Origin: UBA946 sp031550725
GTDB taxonomy: Bacteria > Bacillota > Clostridia > Oscillospirales > Ruminococcaceae
Assembly: GCA_031550725.1 (NCBI GenBank)
Contig: JAVBOH010000008.1
Span: forward strand, 186,001 to 250,000
Direction of reading: 5' to 3'
Length of the DNA stretch: 64,000 nt
The translations under genes and the position numbers were made by a program. Shown here one piece after another: positions 18,148 to 25,576 of this stretch (within the stretch, counting starts at the first letter, position 1; every line of letters starts with the position of its first letter). The notes beneath the pieces were generated by a model that was not told where the DNA came from, did no database searches, and worked only from the letters and a program-made list of their open reading frames with translations.

Positions 18148-18903
18148 ATGAAAATGAAAAATTATAAGAAAATGTGTGCAGGTATACTTGCATTGGTGAT
18201 GTCAGTTGGTATGCTGACAGGCTGTGATAAAAACAAGGGTGAAACTGAAACAGAAACAAACTCTGATGCTACAATATCTACTGCTGTTGATGTTGATATT
18301 GATGATGTTGAACACCCTACCGGAACAACTCGTGCAGTTGCTGAGGGTGATGTTCATGCAATCTATAAGCTTTCAGGAGAGCCAACAGAAGATTTTTCAC
18401 TTGCATATTCAGATAACATGATAACTGCTTATTTGAATGGTATTGCAAAAATTGAAGTTTTCGGCACAAATTATAAAGAGGATTTTATTGAGCTTGCTGG
18501 ATATGCTGAATCTGCTTGTGTTAACATGAAGTATCAGAACATGATGCTTGCTTGCGATACTGAATTTGAAACACCTGTTGATACAAAGATTGCAGGATTC
18601 GATGCAGTTTCATATAGCTATGAAATTATTGCAAACGAATTTGATGAAAATAATGAAAAGAAGGAAATTGCAAGACACAAGGGAAAAATGGTATTTTTCT
18701 ATTCAGATGAAGACGTTTATTATATAAATTGTCAGAGTGCTGCTGAAGCTTGGGATGAAAGTCTTCCTAAGTTTGAAACTTTCCTTAACAGTGTAAAAAT
18801 TGACAAGAATGCTAAGGAACCAGAAAATGCTGTTAATGCAGATCAAGGTGAAATTCTTCATGACCATTCGCATGATGATGAGGGTTCTGAAACTGCTGAA
18901 TAA
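18148..18903 (+). CDS. Lipoprotein of unknown function
   Basis: I start this at the ATG at 18148 (251 residues), 6 bases after GAAGGA; the frame begins earlier, inside a hairpin. The signal peptide ends M-L-T-G-C. A short acidic linker is followed by an alpha/beta-looking domain of about 180 residues with no motif I know. The C-terminus is acidic with several His (HDHSHDDE), which could bind metal. It is probably surface-anchored. Confidence 0.7.
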   Translation: MKMKNYKKMCAGILALVMSVGMLTGCDKNKGETETETNSDATISTAVDVDIDDVEHPTGTTRAVAEGDVHAIYKLSGEPTEDFSLAYSDNMITAYLNGIAKIEVFGTNYKEDFIELAGYAESACVNMKYQNMMLACDTEFETPVDTKIAGFDAVSYSYEIIANEFDENNEKKEIARHKGKMVFFYSDEDVYYINCQSAAEAWDESLPKFETFLNSVKIDKNAKEPENAVNADQGEILHDHSHDDEGSETAE

Positions 18904-18909
18904 AAGTAC

Positions 18910-18938
18910 TTGCATTTTGTTTAAAGGTATGGTATAAT
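18910..18938 (+). promoter_or_regulatory. Promoter of the T-box-cysE-cysS operon
   Basis: TTGCAT at 18910-18915, a 17-base spacer and a perfect TATAAT at 18933-18938. The start point should be near 18945, ahead of the T-box leader. Confidence 0.75.
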
Positions 18939-18990
18939 CACTTTTAATGGGTGTTATGCATATAATAATTTAATATTTAAAAGCGTATCA

Positions 18991-19236
18991 GTCAGAGTAA
19001 TTTATGTTTGATTTTCAGAGAGCGTCCGTTTGGTGCGAGGACGTATGATAAGCATTTATGAAGTGCGGCTGACAGCTTATATGGGGAAGTATATTTTAAT
19101 ATATGTGTATCCATATGCGTATTCCTGCGTTAAAGGGTTATGAGAATGGTATGAGTTTTTTATACCATATTGAAGTGGAACCGTGGTGAAATTTTGCCGC
19201 CTTCAAAGAGTTATTCTTTGGGGGCGGTTTTTGCAT
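18991..19236 (+). promoter_or_regulatory. Cysteine-specific T-box riboswitch
   Basis: Stem I opens with GTCAG (18991) and closes with CTGAC (19069-19073). The 5' side carries the AGTA motif. The upper stem shows GAGAG...GGTG elements. The 3' side of the specifier loop reads GAAG-TGC, placing a Cys UGC specifier at 19064-19066. The T-box sequence GTGGAACCGTGG (19175-19186) precedes a CCGCC...GGCGG terminator with a T tract (to about 19233). Uncharged tRNA-Cys should stabilise the antiterminator and turn on cysE and cysS. Confidence 0.88.
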
Positions 19237-19313
19237 ACAATATCATAATGTAATTGTTTTAATTTAGGAATAGTATTATTACCACACAATAAATTTTTGA
19301 AAGGATGAATATA

Positions 19314-20000
19314 TTGTTTATAGAAAAAATAATTGAACAGCTAAAGGAAGAAGTTGAGTCTGTTAAAAAGCGTGACCCAGCGGCAAGAAATACATTTGAA
19401 ATTCTGCTTACCTATTCAGGACTTCATGCTATTATTTCATACAGGGTTGCTCACTGGTTTTATTTGAAGAAGTTTTATACTGTGGCTAGAGCAATTTCAC
19501 AGATAGGCAGATTTTTTACGGGGGTTGAAATTCACCCTGGTGCTAAAATCGGCAAGGGACTTTTTATCGACCATGGATCAGGAGTTGTTATCGGCGAAAC
19601 TGCTGAAATAGGTGACAACTGCCTTATTTATCAGGGTGTAACTCTTGGCGGTACAGGTAAAGAAAAGGGCAAGCGTCATCCAACGCTTGGCAACAATGTC
19701 ATGGTTGGCTCGGGTGCAAGAGTTTTAGGACCTTTCAAGGTTGGCGATAATGCTAAAATCGCCGCTAATGCCGTTGTGCTTGAGGAAGTACCTCCAAATT
19801 GTACTGCTGTTGGTGTTCCTGCACATATCGTAAAGAAAAATGGTAAGAAAGTTTCTGCTTGTGATTTAGATCAGGTACATATGCCTGACCCAGTTTCACA
19901 GGAATTATGTAAGCAGCTTATAAGAATTGAAAAGCTTGAAAAACAGGTTAATAAGCTTGAAATTGCTGATATTGCTAAGAAATTTAATAATAAGGAATAA
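19314..20000 (+). CDS. cysE: Serine O-acetyltransferase
   Basis: This 228-residue enzyme acetylates serine with acetyl-CoA, the first step of cysteine synthesis. I choose the TTG at 19314, since the upstream ATG at 19305 overlaps the GAAAGG ribosome site. The short helical N-terminus and left-handed beta-helix fit the Gram-positive form: HPGAKIGKGLFIDHG, VVIGETAEIG, then GGTGK and KRHPTLGNNV. It is the first gene after the T-box and is followed by cysS. Confidence 0.95.
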   Translation: MFIEKIIEQLKEEVESVKKRDPAARNTFEILLTYSGLHAIISYRVAHWFYLKKFYTVARAISQIGRFFTGVEIHPGAKIGKGLFIDHGSGVVIGETAEIGDNCLIYQGVTLGGTGKEKGKRHPTLGNNVMVGSGARVLGPFKVGDNAKIAANAVVLEEVPPNCTAVGVPAHIVKKNGKKVSACDLDQVHMPDPVSQELCKQLIRIEKLEKQVNKLEIADIAKKFNNKE

Positions 20001-20070
20001 AGCACCTTGTATCAGCTTAAAATCTACAAAACATAAATCATAGTGAGAAGATTTCAGGAGGAATATATAA

Positions 20071-21465
20071 GTGAAAGTTTATAATACACTTACAAAACAA
20101 AAGGAAGATTTAAAACCAATTCATGAGGGTAAGGTTTCGGTTTATGCCTGCGGACCTACCGTTTATAACTACATCCATATCGGAAATGCACGTCCTATTT
20201 GTGTTTTTGATGTTCTCCGAAGATTTCTTGAATATACAGGCTATCAGGTTAAATTTGTGCAGAACTTTACCGATGTTGACGACAAAATTATCAAGCGTGC
20301 AAACGAGGAGGGTATATCCTCTCTTGAGGTTTCAGAGAAATATATAAAGGAATTTAAAGTTGATGCTAACGGACTTAATGTTCGTGAGGCTGATGTTCAT
20401 CCTAAGGTTACAGAAAACATGGATATCATCCTTGATATCATCAAAACTCTTGTTGAAAAGGGTTATGCTTATGAAGTGAACGGTGATGTTTATTTCCGTA
20501 CAAATAAATTCGAAGAATATGGCAAGCTATCACATATGCCGCTTGAGGATTTGCAGGCTGGTGCTAGAATTGAAGTAGCATCCATCAAGGAAGACCCAAT
20601 GGATTTCGCTGTATGGAAAGCTGCTAAGGCAGGTGAGCCTTACTGGGAATCACCATGGGGAAACGGCCGTCCTGGCTGGCACATTGAATGCTCTGCTATG
20701 TCAAGACATTATATCGGTGATACTATTGATATTCATGGCGGCGGACAGGATTTGATTTTCCCACATCATGAAAACGAAATTGCGCAGTCTGAAGCAGCAA
20801 CAGGCAAGCCGCTTGCAAACTACTGGATGCATAATGGTTACATTAACATTGATAACAAGAAGATGTCTAAGTCTGCTGGTAATTTTTTCACAACTCGTGA
20901 TGTTGCTGAAAAATATGGTTACGAGCCTATCAGGTATCTTATGATACAGGCACATTACAGAAGTCCAATCAATTACAGTCTTGATTTAATTGAAAGCTGC
21001 AAGGCATCACTCGACAGACTTTATAACTGCCGTGACAGTATTGATAGAGCAGTGGAAAATGCACCAAACGGTATTGTTACTGATGATGCTAAAGCTATTT
21101 TTGATAACCGCAAGCAGCAGTTTATTGATGCACTTAACGATGACCTTAATACTGCTGACGGTATTACTGCTTTGTTTGAGCTGACTCGTGAAATTAATAC
21201 TATGATGCTTGATAAAGCCACTTCAAAAGAACAGCTTTTGGCAGGTGCTAAGGTTTTTGATGAAATGACCGATGTTCTTGGTATTCTTTATAACCGTAAT
21301 AAAGAGGATGCTGTTCCTGCTGAAGTGCTTGAACTTGCAGAGCAAAGAAAACAGGCTAGAAAAGATAAGAACTTCACTCTTGCTGATGAACTTCGTGATA
21401 AAATTGCTGCACTTGGCTATGTTATTGAAGAAACAAGACAGGGTACTAATATTAAAAAAGCATAA
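20071..21465 (+). CDS. cysS: Cysteinyl-tRNA synthetase
   Basis: This 464-residue class I synthetase has a GTG start after AGGAGGA. It shows C-G-P-T-V-Y-N-Y-I-H-I-G-N with the zinc Cys and HIGH-type motif, HIECSAM for further zinc ligands, HGGGQDLIFPHHENE, and KKMSKSAGN as the KMSKS loop. It charges tRNA-Cys. Pairing with cysE under one Cys T-box couples cysteine supply and use. Confidence 0.97.
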   Translation: MKVYNTLTKQKEDLKPIHEGKVSVYACGPTVYNYIHIGNARPICVFDVLRRFLEYTGYQVKFVQNFTDVDDKIIKRANEEGISSLEVSEKYIKEFKVDANGLNVREADVHPKVTENMDIILDIIKTLVEKGYAYEVNGDVYFRTNKFEEYGKLSHMPLEDLQAGARIEVASIKEDPMDFAVWKAAKAGEPYWESPWGNGRPGWHIECSAMSRHYIGDTIDIHGGGQDLIFPHHENEIAQSEAATGKPLANYWMHNGYINIDNKKMSKSAGNFFTTRDVAEKYGYEPIRYLMIQAHYRSPINYSLDLIESCKASLDRLYNCRDSIDRAVENAPNGIVTDDAKAIFDNRKQQFIDALNDDLNTADGITALFELTREINTMMLDKATSKEQLLAGAKVFDEMTDVLGILYNRNKEDAVPAEVLELAEQRKQARKDKNFTLADELRDKIAALGYVIEETRQGTNIKKA

Positions 21466-21582
21466 AGAGCTAAGCTTGTTTTAATTAAGACAAATATTTG
21501 TCATGATTTAGTACAATAAATATATAAATATCCATAATAATTATGCAAAATGTCGAAATAATGAAATCTTTGCAAAATATTG

Positions 21583-21611
21583 TTGACGGTTTAATAACAT
21601 TATGATATAAT
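21583..21611 (+). promoter_or_regulatory. Strong sigma-A promoter
   Basis: TTGACG at 21583-21588, a 17-base spacer and TATAAT at 21606-21611. Confidence 0.8.
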
Positions 21612-21644
21612 TACCACATATTATGATTATTGGAGGCTATTTAT

Positions 21645-21947
21645 ATGGAAAACAAGAGCAATGGAAAAGCTATTGCAGCTTTGGTTATGGGTATTCTTGG
21701 TTTAGTCGGCGGTTGGATTCCGGTTGTTTGTTATTTTACAGGGGTGCTTTCTATTCTCGCTATTATTTTTGGTTTTAAAGAAAGAAAATCAGGTAAAGAG
21801 GCAGGAACTCCTACTGGTATGGCAACTGCAGGTATGGTAATGGGTATTATTGCAGTTGGTATAACTGTATTGTCTATCATTTGCACAGCAATCATTTGCG
21901 GCGGTGCAGCAGCTAGCCTTTCTTCTTTGGCTGATTACGCTTATTAA
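21645..21947 (+). CDS. DUF4190 family small membrane protein
   Basis: It encodes 100 residues from the ATG at 21645 after TTGGAGG. Two hydrophobic segments of the DUF4190 type flank a basic, Gly-rich loop. The first starts A-I-A-A-L-V-M-G-I-L-G and the second A-G-M-V-M-G-I-I-A. The function of the family is unknown. It has its own promoter and a strong terminator. Confidence 0.8.
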   Translation: MENKSNGKAIAALVMGILGLVGGWIPVVCYFTGVLSILAIIFGFKERKSGKEAGTPTGMATAGMVMGIIAVGITVLSIICTAIICGGAAASLSSLADYAY

Positions 21948-21965
21948 TCGATTAAGACTGACTTA

Positions 21966-22000
21966 AAGCCATACTTCATTTTAAGAAGTATGGCTTTTTT
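21966..22000 (+). terminator. Intrinsic terminator
   Basis: AAGCCATACTTC pairs perfectly with GAAGTATGGCTT around a 7-base loop and is followed by T5. Confidence 0.9.
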
Positions 22001-22017
22001 ATTGGAGTGATTTTATT

Positions 22018-22830
22018 ATGTATCCATATATCGAAATATTCGGCAGGGTTATTGGACTATATGCTATTTTAGCAGTAGCTGGCGGACTTATTGCTGGAGT
22101 TTACTGCTGTCGTGCTGCAACAAAAAAAGGACTTGATGACAATAACATTATTGCCGCTTTGCTATGGAGTGCGTTATTTTCATTTCTTGGTGCGCATTTG
22201 TTATACTTGATTACAAACCTTAAATATTTTATAAATTTCTTAAAACATCTTGACGATTTTGGATCATTACCTAATATACTAAAATCGTTTGTCGATATGT
22301 TCGGCGGTATGGTTTTTTATGGCGGACTTATCGGCGGTGTTATTGCAGGATGTATATACCTTAAGCGTAAAAAACTTGATTTTGGCAGGCATCTTGATGT
22401 TTTTGCTCCGGCTATACCGCTTTTTCATGCGTTCGGACGTGTTGGATGTTTTATGGGTGGTTGCTGTTATGGGATGGAGATTAACCATGGTATTACCTTT
22501 CATAACTCCCCTATTGTTGAGGCTAATGAGGTTTCACGGCTCCCTGTTCAGCTAATTGAAGCAGGATTTAACATCATCTTGTTTATGGTGCTGGCATATT
22601 TTTTATCAAAATCGATGTTTAAAGGCAAACTAATTTTGATTTATCTCGGTGCATATGCTTTGGAAAGATTTATTATTGAATTTTTTCGTGCTGATGAATT
22701 AAGAGGTAATCTGCATGGGATTTCAACATCGCAGATTATAAGTATTTTTATCATAATTGTTGTGATTATTGCAGTGGTTTATAGTAATTATATGGATAGG
22801 AAAAAGACAATTCTAAAGGATAAAATGTAA
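22018..22830 (+). CDS. lgt: Prolipoprotein diacylglyceryl transferase
   Basis: This 270-residue membrane protein has about seven membrane segments. It carries the Lgt signature HAFGRVGCFMGGCCYG and the earlier GGMVFYGGLIGG. It transfers diacylglycerol from phosphatidylglycerol to the lipobox Cys of prelipoproteins, such as the five lipoproteins encoded in this window. The start has GGAGTG upstream, just after the preceding terminator. A terminator follows. Confidence 0.95.
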   Translation: MYPYIEIFGRVIGLYAILAVAGGLIAGVYCCRAATKKGLDDNNIIAALLWSALFSFLGAHLLYLITNLKYFINFLKHLDDFGSLPNILKSFVDMFGGMVFYGGLIGGVIAGCIYLKRKKLDFGRHLDVFAPAIPLFHAFGRVGCFMGGCCYGMEINHGITFHNSPIVEANEVSRLPVQLIEAGFNIILFMVLAYFLSKSMFKGKLILIYLGAYALERFIIEFFRADELRGNLHGISTSQIISIFIIIVVIIAVVYSNYMDRKKTILKDKM

Positions 22831-22908
22831 ATATATAATGCGAATAAACGGCACTGTGAAAAAATTTCTGTAAACACCCAACTGTAATAAAAATCGAATA
22901 GTAGATTG

Positions 22909-22935
22909 GAGCAGAATAAAGACTGCTCCTTTTTT
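22909..22935 (+). terminator. Terminator after lgt
   Basis: GGAGCAG, an AATAAAGA loop and CTGCTCC are followed by T6. Confidence 0.85.
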
Positions 22936-22972
22936 GCAGTATAAAACAAAAATATAGATTTGTCAAGATACT

Positions 22973-23029
22973 GACTTAAATTTCCTGATGGAATGAAGCG
23001 GAGCGAAATGTAATCAGGAAATTTAAGTC
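22973..23029. repeat. 17-bp inverted repeat next to IS remnant
   Basis: GACTTAAATTTCCTGAT (22973-22989) and its exact complement (23013-23029) enclose 23 bases. It directly abuts the IS256-type remnant and may be an element end or a terminator. A second perfect hairpin, TTTATCGCAT/ATGCGATAAA, lies at 23239-23265. Confidence 0.5.
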
Positions 23030-23037
23030 GGAGGCGG

Positions 23038-23163
23038 TTATTTAAGCCTATCAGGATACATGATTTCAAATTCACCGAGAACTTTACCCCAATCACGAAG
23101 TGGCATAGTCCATTTCTTCGTAATTTCGTATGTAGCCAGATATAACGCTTTCATGAGGGCTGC
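23038..23163 (-). pseudogene. IS256 family transposase, C-terminal remnant
   Basis: Reading leftward from about 23163 to a stop at 23038 gives about 41 codons. They contain ALYLATYEITKKWTMPLRDW followed by a G-x-x-L-G-E-F-x-I-M-Y segment. That is the conserved C-terminus of IS256 (Mutator-type) transposases. An in-frame stop lies immediately upstream, so the rest of the gene is gone. It sits at the broken 3' end of the polysaccharide operon and may mark the deletion that cut cysD. Confidence 0.75.
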
Positions 23164-23275
23164 ATATTAATGCATATTTTCTTACATGCTTTATTGCTCT
23201 TACTATGATTCGACTGATACAGTAAAAAGCGACTAGGATTTATCGCATTATCATCATGCGATAAAGCGAACGTTA

Positions 23276-23569
23276 ATGATGAAATTACTGAAAAAGCGTA
23301 CAAAGACAGCAGCTAGAATGACAACGGCAGAAACGTCCACGAAACCACAGCAATACAAACAGAAGAAGCCACAATATAATTATTCTTGTCAATGTAGTGG
23401 TCGAGGTGAAACGCCGCATAAACTGTACGCAACTTTCGAGGGTGAGGAAGTACGTATTCATGGGGTTTGTGTGGATAAGTTTTGCTCGCCTAGGTCGTTT
23501 TTGACTCAGGATTATATGATGGCGGTTACTGTTGTGGGGAAAATGTGGCTTAGGCAGGAGTTTTCGTGA
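23276..23569 (+). CDS. Doubtful small Cys-containing protein
   Basis: A 97-residue frame with a Lys/Thr/Gln-rich N-terminus and a C-terminal half holding four Cys (CQCSGRG, GVCVDKFC) that could be a zinc site. There is no good ribosome site. It overlaps the end of the broken cysD frame on the other strand. It may be a real small protein or chance coding between two remnants. Confidence 0.25.
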   Translation: MMKLLKKRTKTAARMTTAETSTKPQQYKQKKPQYNYSCQCSGRGETPHKLYATFEGEEVRIHGVCVDKFCSPRSFLTQDYMMAVTVVGKMWLRQEFS

Positions 23570-23976
23570 GTATACTTACCGCTTGCATGATTAATACGGT
23601 ATCTTGTCCATTCTCCACTTAATGTATGTTTCAATGCCTCACTTTTAAGTAAACGACAGCATTCAATTCGTGAGCAATTTCCATCAGGGTATGTGTTCTT
23701 CGCATTGAGCGCATCAGTATTTTCGCCATACACCATATCAAGTGACCATTCCATCGCATACTTATCACGATACTCAATCATTTCAGGAATTTTATGATGC
23801 GTGTCAATATGCACCAGTGGAAATGGTACGTGTCCGAAAAATGCCTTTCGTGCTAGCCATAAAAGTACAGTGCTGTCCTTTCCTATTGACCACAGCATAC
23901 ACAAATTGCCAAGCTCGCTGTATGCCTCACGCAGTATATGTATGCTCTTGTTTTCTAGGATATCTAAATGTTCCAT
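23512..23976 (-). pseudogene. cysD: Sulfate adenylyltransferase subunit 2, 3'-truncated
   Basis: The first 140 or so residues match CysD of the PAPS-reductase fold: a start like MEHLDILENKSIHILREAY, the P-loop SIGKDSTVLLWLARKAFFGH, VHIDT, then SRIECCR and LKSEALKHTLSGEWTRYRIN. After about residue 140 the homology stops. The conserved R-x-D-E-E-G-S-R and later segments of this roughly 300-residue enzyme are absent, replaced by a short unrelated tail. It lies 4 bases after the sulfotransferase gene, so the pair formed a sulfate activation and transfer module, now inactive. No cysN is present in the window. Confidence 0.75.
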
Positions 23977-23980
23977 TACT

Positions 23981-25189
23981 TTAGTTTCCCTTTTCTTTTA
24001 TGTATTCATCAATATATCCGTCTGGGAGGTTTTTCTCCATTTTTCTTAGGAAGTTTAGCTTTTCTTCTTCGTTGTAAAAATGATCCATGTATGCGTTGTT
24101 TCGGTAGTAGTAGTCAACATTTTCCTTATTAAACATGACTTTTTCTTTTGCTTCTCTGTATAACTCAGAATAGGGTTTATTTTTACCTTCATTTGCATTT
24201 GTAAGTTTGAAATTTTCAACACCTACAAATTCACCAATTACATCCTCAAGGTTGTTTAATTTTTCAAGTTTCATAAGGAGTATTTCTATATTACCTTGCT
24301 TAATTATAGAATATCCTTTTTCTTTGTCAAATGGATATTCATATACGTCTACGTCTAGTATCTGTCTAAATTCTGTATTAAACCATGCAAACTCTTCATA
24401 GTATCCATCGTTAGTCATAGCTGTATCTAACAATGGTTTTATTTTTTCATATGAATATAAACCCTTATTTAGATAAATTGCTTTATATGCATCTGGACAG
24501 GACTTCCTTAAAATCTGAAATAAACCTGAGATTTTTCTCGAAAGTGGTTCTCTAATTAAAGTAATTATCTTAGTTTTTTTATTTATTATATTTGTTATAA
24601 AAGTATTGTAATCATCTTCATTATTAAACAAATATTTATAACGGCTTATTTTATGTATGTGAACCGTATTTTTTATATATCATAAACTTTCGTAGACTGT
24701 GCTAGAGCCTACCTTTCCAGGTTGATATATTAATATTGAATTATCAGTAACCATATTTGTTGCTTTTATCGGATTCAATATTGCTAATCGAAACATTCTA
24801 TTTAATACATTTTTATTAAATGAAATAGCATTCACCGAGGTGGTTTCTAGACTTAATAGCAAATATGAAATGCTTGTTTCGGTTAACTCCAAAACAATTT
24901 CATCTAGACCATTATCGGTTAGTATGGTTAATATCTCACTAAAATATGCTGTTGAGGAAATAACAATAAATAATTTATCTTTATTTTGTTTTAAAAAGTC
25001 AATATCAACAATTGGTAACCCACAGCATTTTCCCTTTTTGTTAGAATCACAAAATGCTGTCACATTAGCTCCTAATTTTATCATCCAGTTTAAATAAGAT
25101 TCCGCATCAGTTCCCGCTCCATATAAAACTATTTCCTTTTCATGTAAAAACAACTCAGGTGCACCCATTATAATATTTTTCTCAAACAT
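23981..25189 (-). pseudogene. Sulfotransferase with N-terminal Rossmann-like module, interrupted by in-frame TGA
   Basis: Two adjacent frames (25189-24680 and 24631-23981) share one reading frame with only a TGA at 24680-24682 between them. The N-terminal 110 residues hold the operon's recurring module (IVLYGAGTDAESYL, then AFCDSNKKGK). Next comes QPGKVGSSTVYESL, a 5'-phosphosulfate loop as in PAPS sulfotransferases, then the stop. In-frame codons after the TGA read KNTVHIHKISRY and on to IITLIREPLSRKISGLF, the 3'-phosphate-binding part. The start at 25189 follows GAAAGG. A nonsense mutation is the simplest explanation. The lower half could still be translated from an internal start but would lack the PAPS loop. 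Confidence 0.8.
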
Positions 25190-25241
25190 TGTTTTGCTAC
25201 CTTTCATTTAGCCTTGATAAATATGCTGTATTCATTTTAAT

Positions 25242-25576
25242 TTATGGTCTAGATAAGTTGCTATGCAACAACTTAAAAAACTTACTCACCCAATATCCAT
25301 AAGTAACCTGTGGAACAATTTGCATTATCCACACAATATCCTTAGTCTCAATCATTTTTCTCACAGTTGAAGCACTAATTGGCTTATCATTACATTCTTT
25401 TCGTGGTGTTTCAACAAACTCAATATTATACTTTGACAGTACTTCTCACATTGCATCATTATACTGACTTGTAACATTGCAATTTGGTTATTACTTGCAA
25501 ATCGCTTAGATATATTCAATACAGGTGCAATATATTCATCGATATTATCGTTTAAACTAACAAACAGCACACCTTA
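25242..25576 (-). pseudogene. Remnant of a CitC-like nucleotidyltransferase C-terminus
   Basis: Read leftward with one frame change, this stretch gives DEYIAPVLNISKRFASN, then PNCNVTSQYNDAM, a stop, and EFVETPRKECNDKPISASTV and onward to a final stop at 25242. It is clearly homologous to the last 100 residues of the 675-residue protein at 47087-49114 (for example PNCNVTNQYN and NDQPISASTVRK). It is a broken paralogue between the sulfotransferase and the HAD gene, with at least one frameshift and one nonsense codon. Confidence 0.75.

Noticed and set aside
23396..23414. 13-base match to the tRNA-Pro 3' end (GTGGTCGAGGTGA) as a second att site of the island
   Set aside because: It lies 38 kb away on the far side of the polymer operon and the match breaks at once on both sides. 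It would make the whole operon part of the element. Too short to claim, though worth a check by strain comparison.
24680..24682. TGA inside the sulfotransferase frame read as selenocysteine or as a recoded codon
   Set aside because: No SECIS-like hairpin follows, no catalytic Cys is expected there in sulfotransferases, and the rest of the window uses TGA as a normal stop. Nonsense mutation is simpler.
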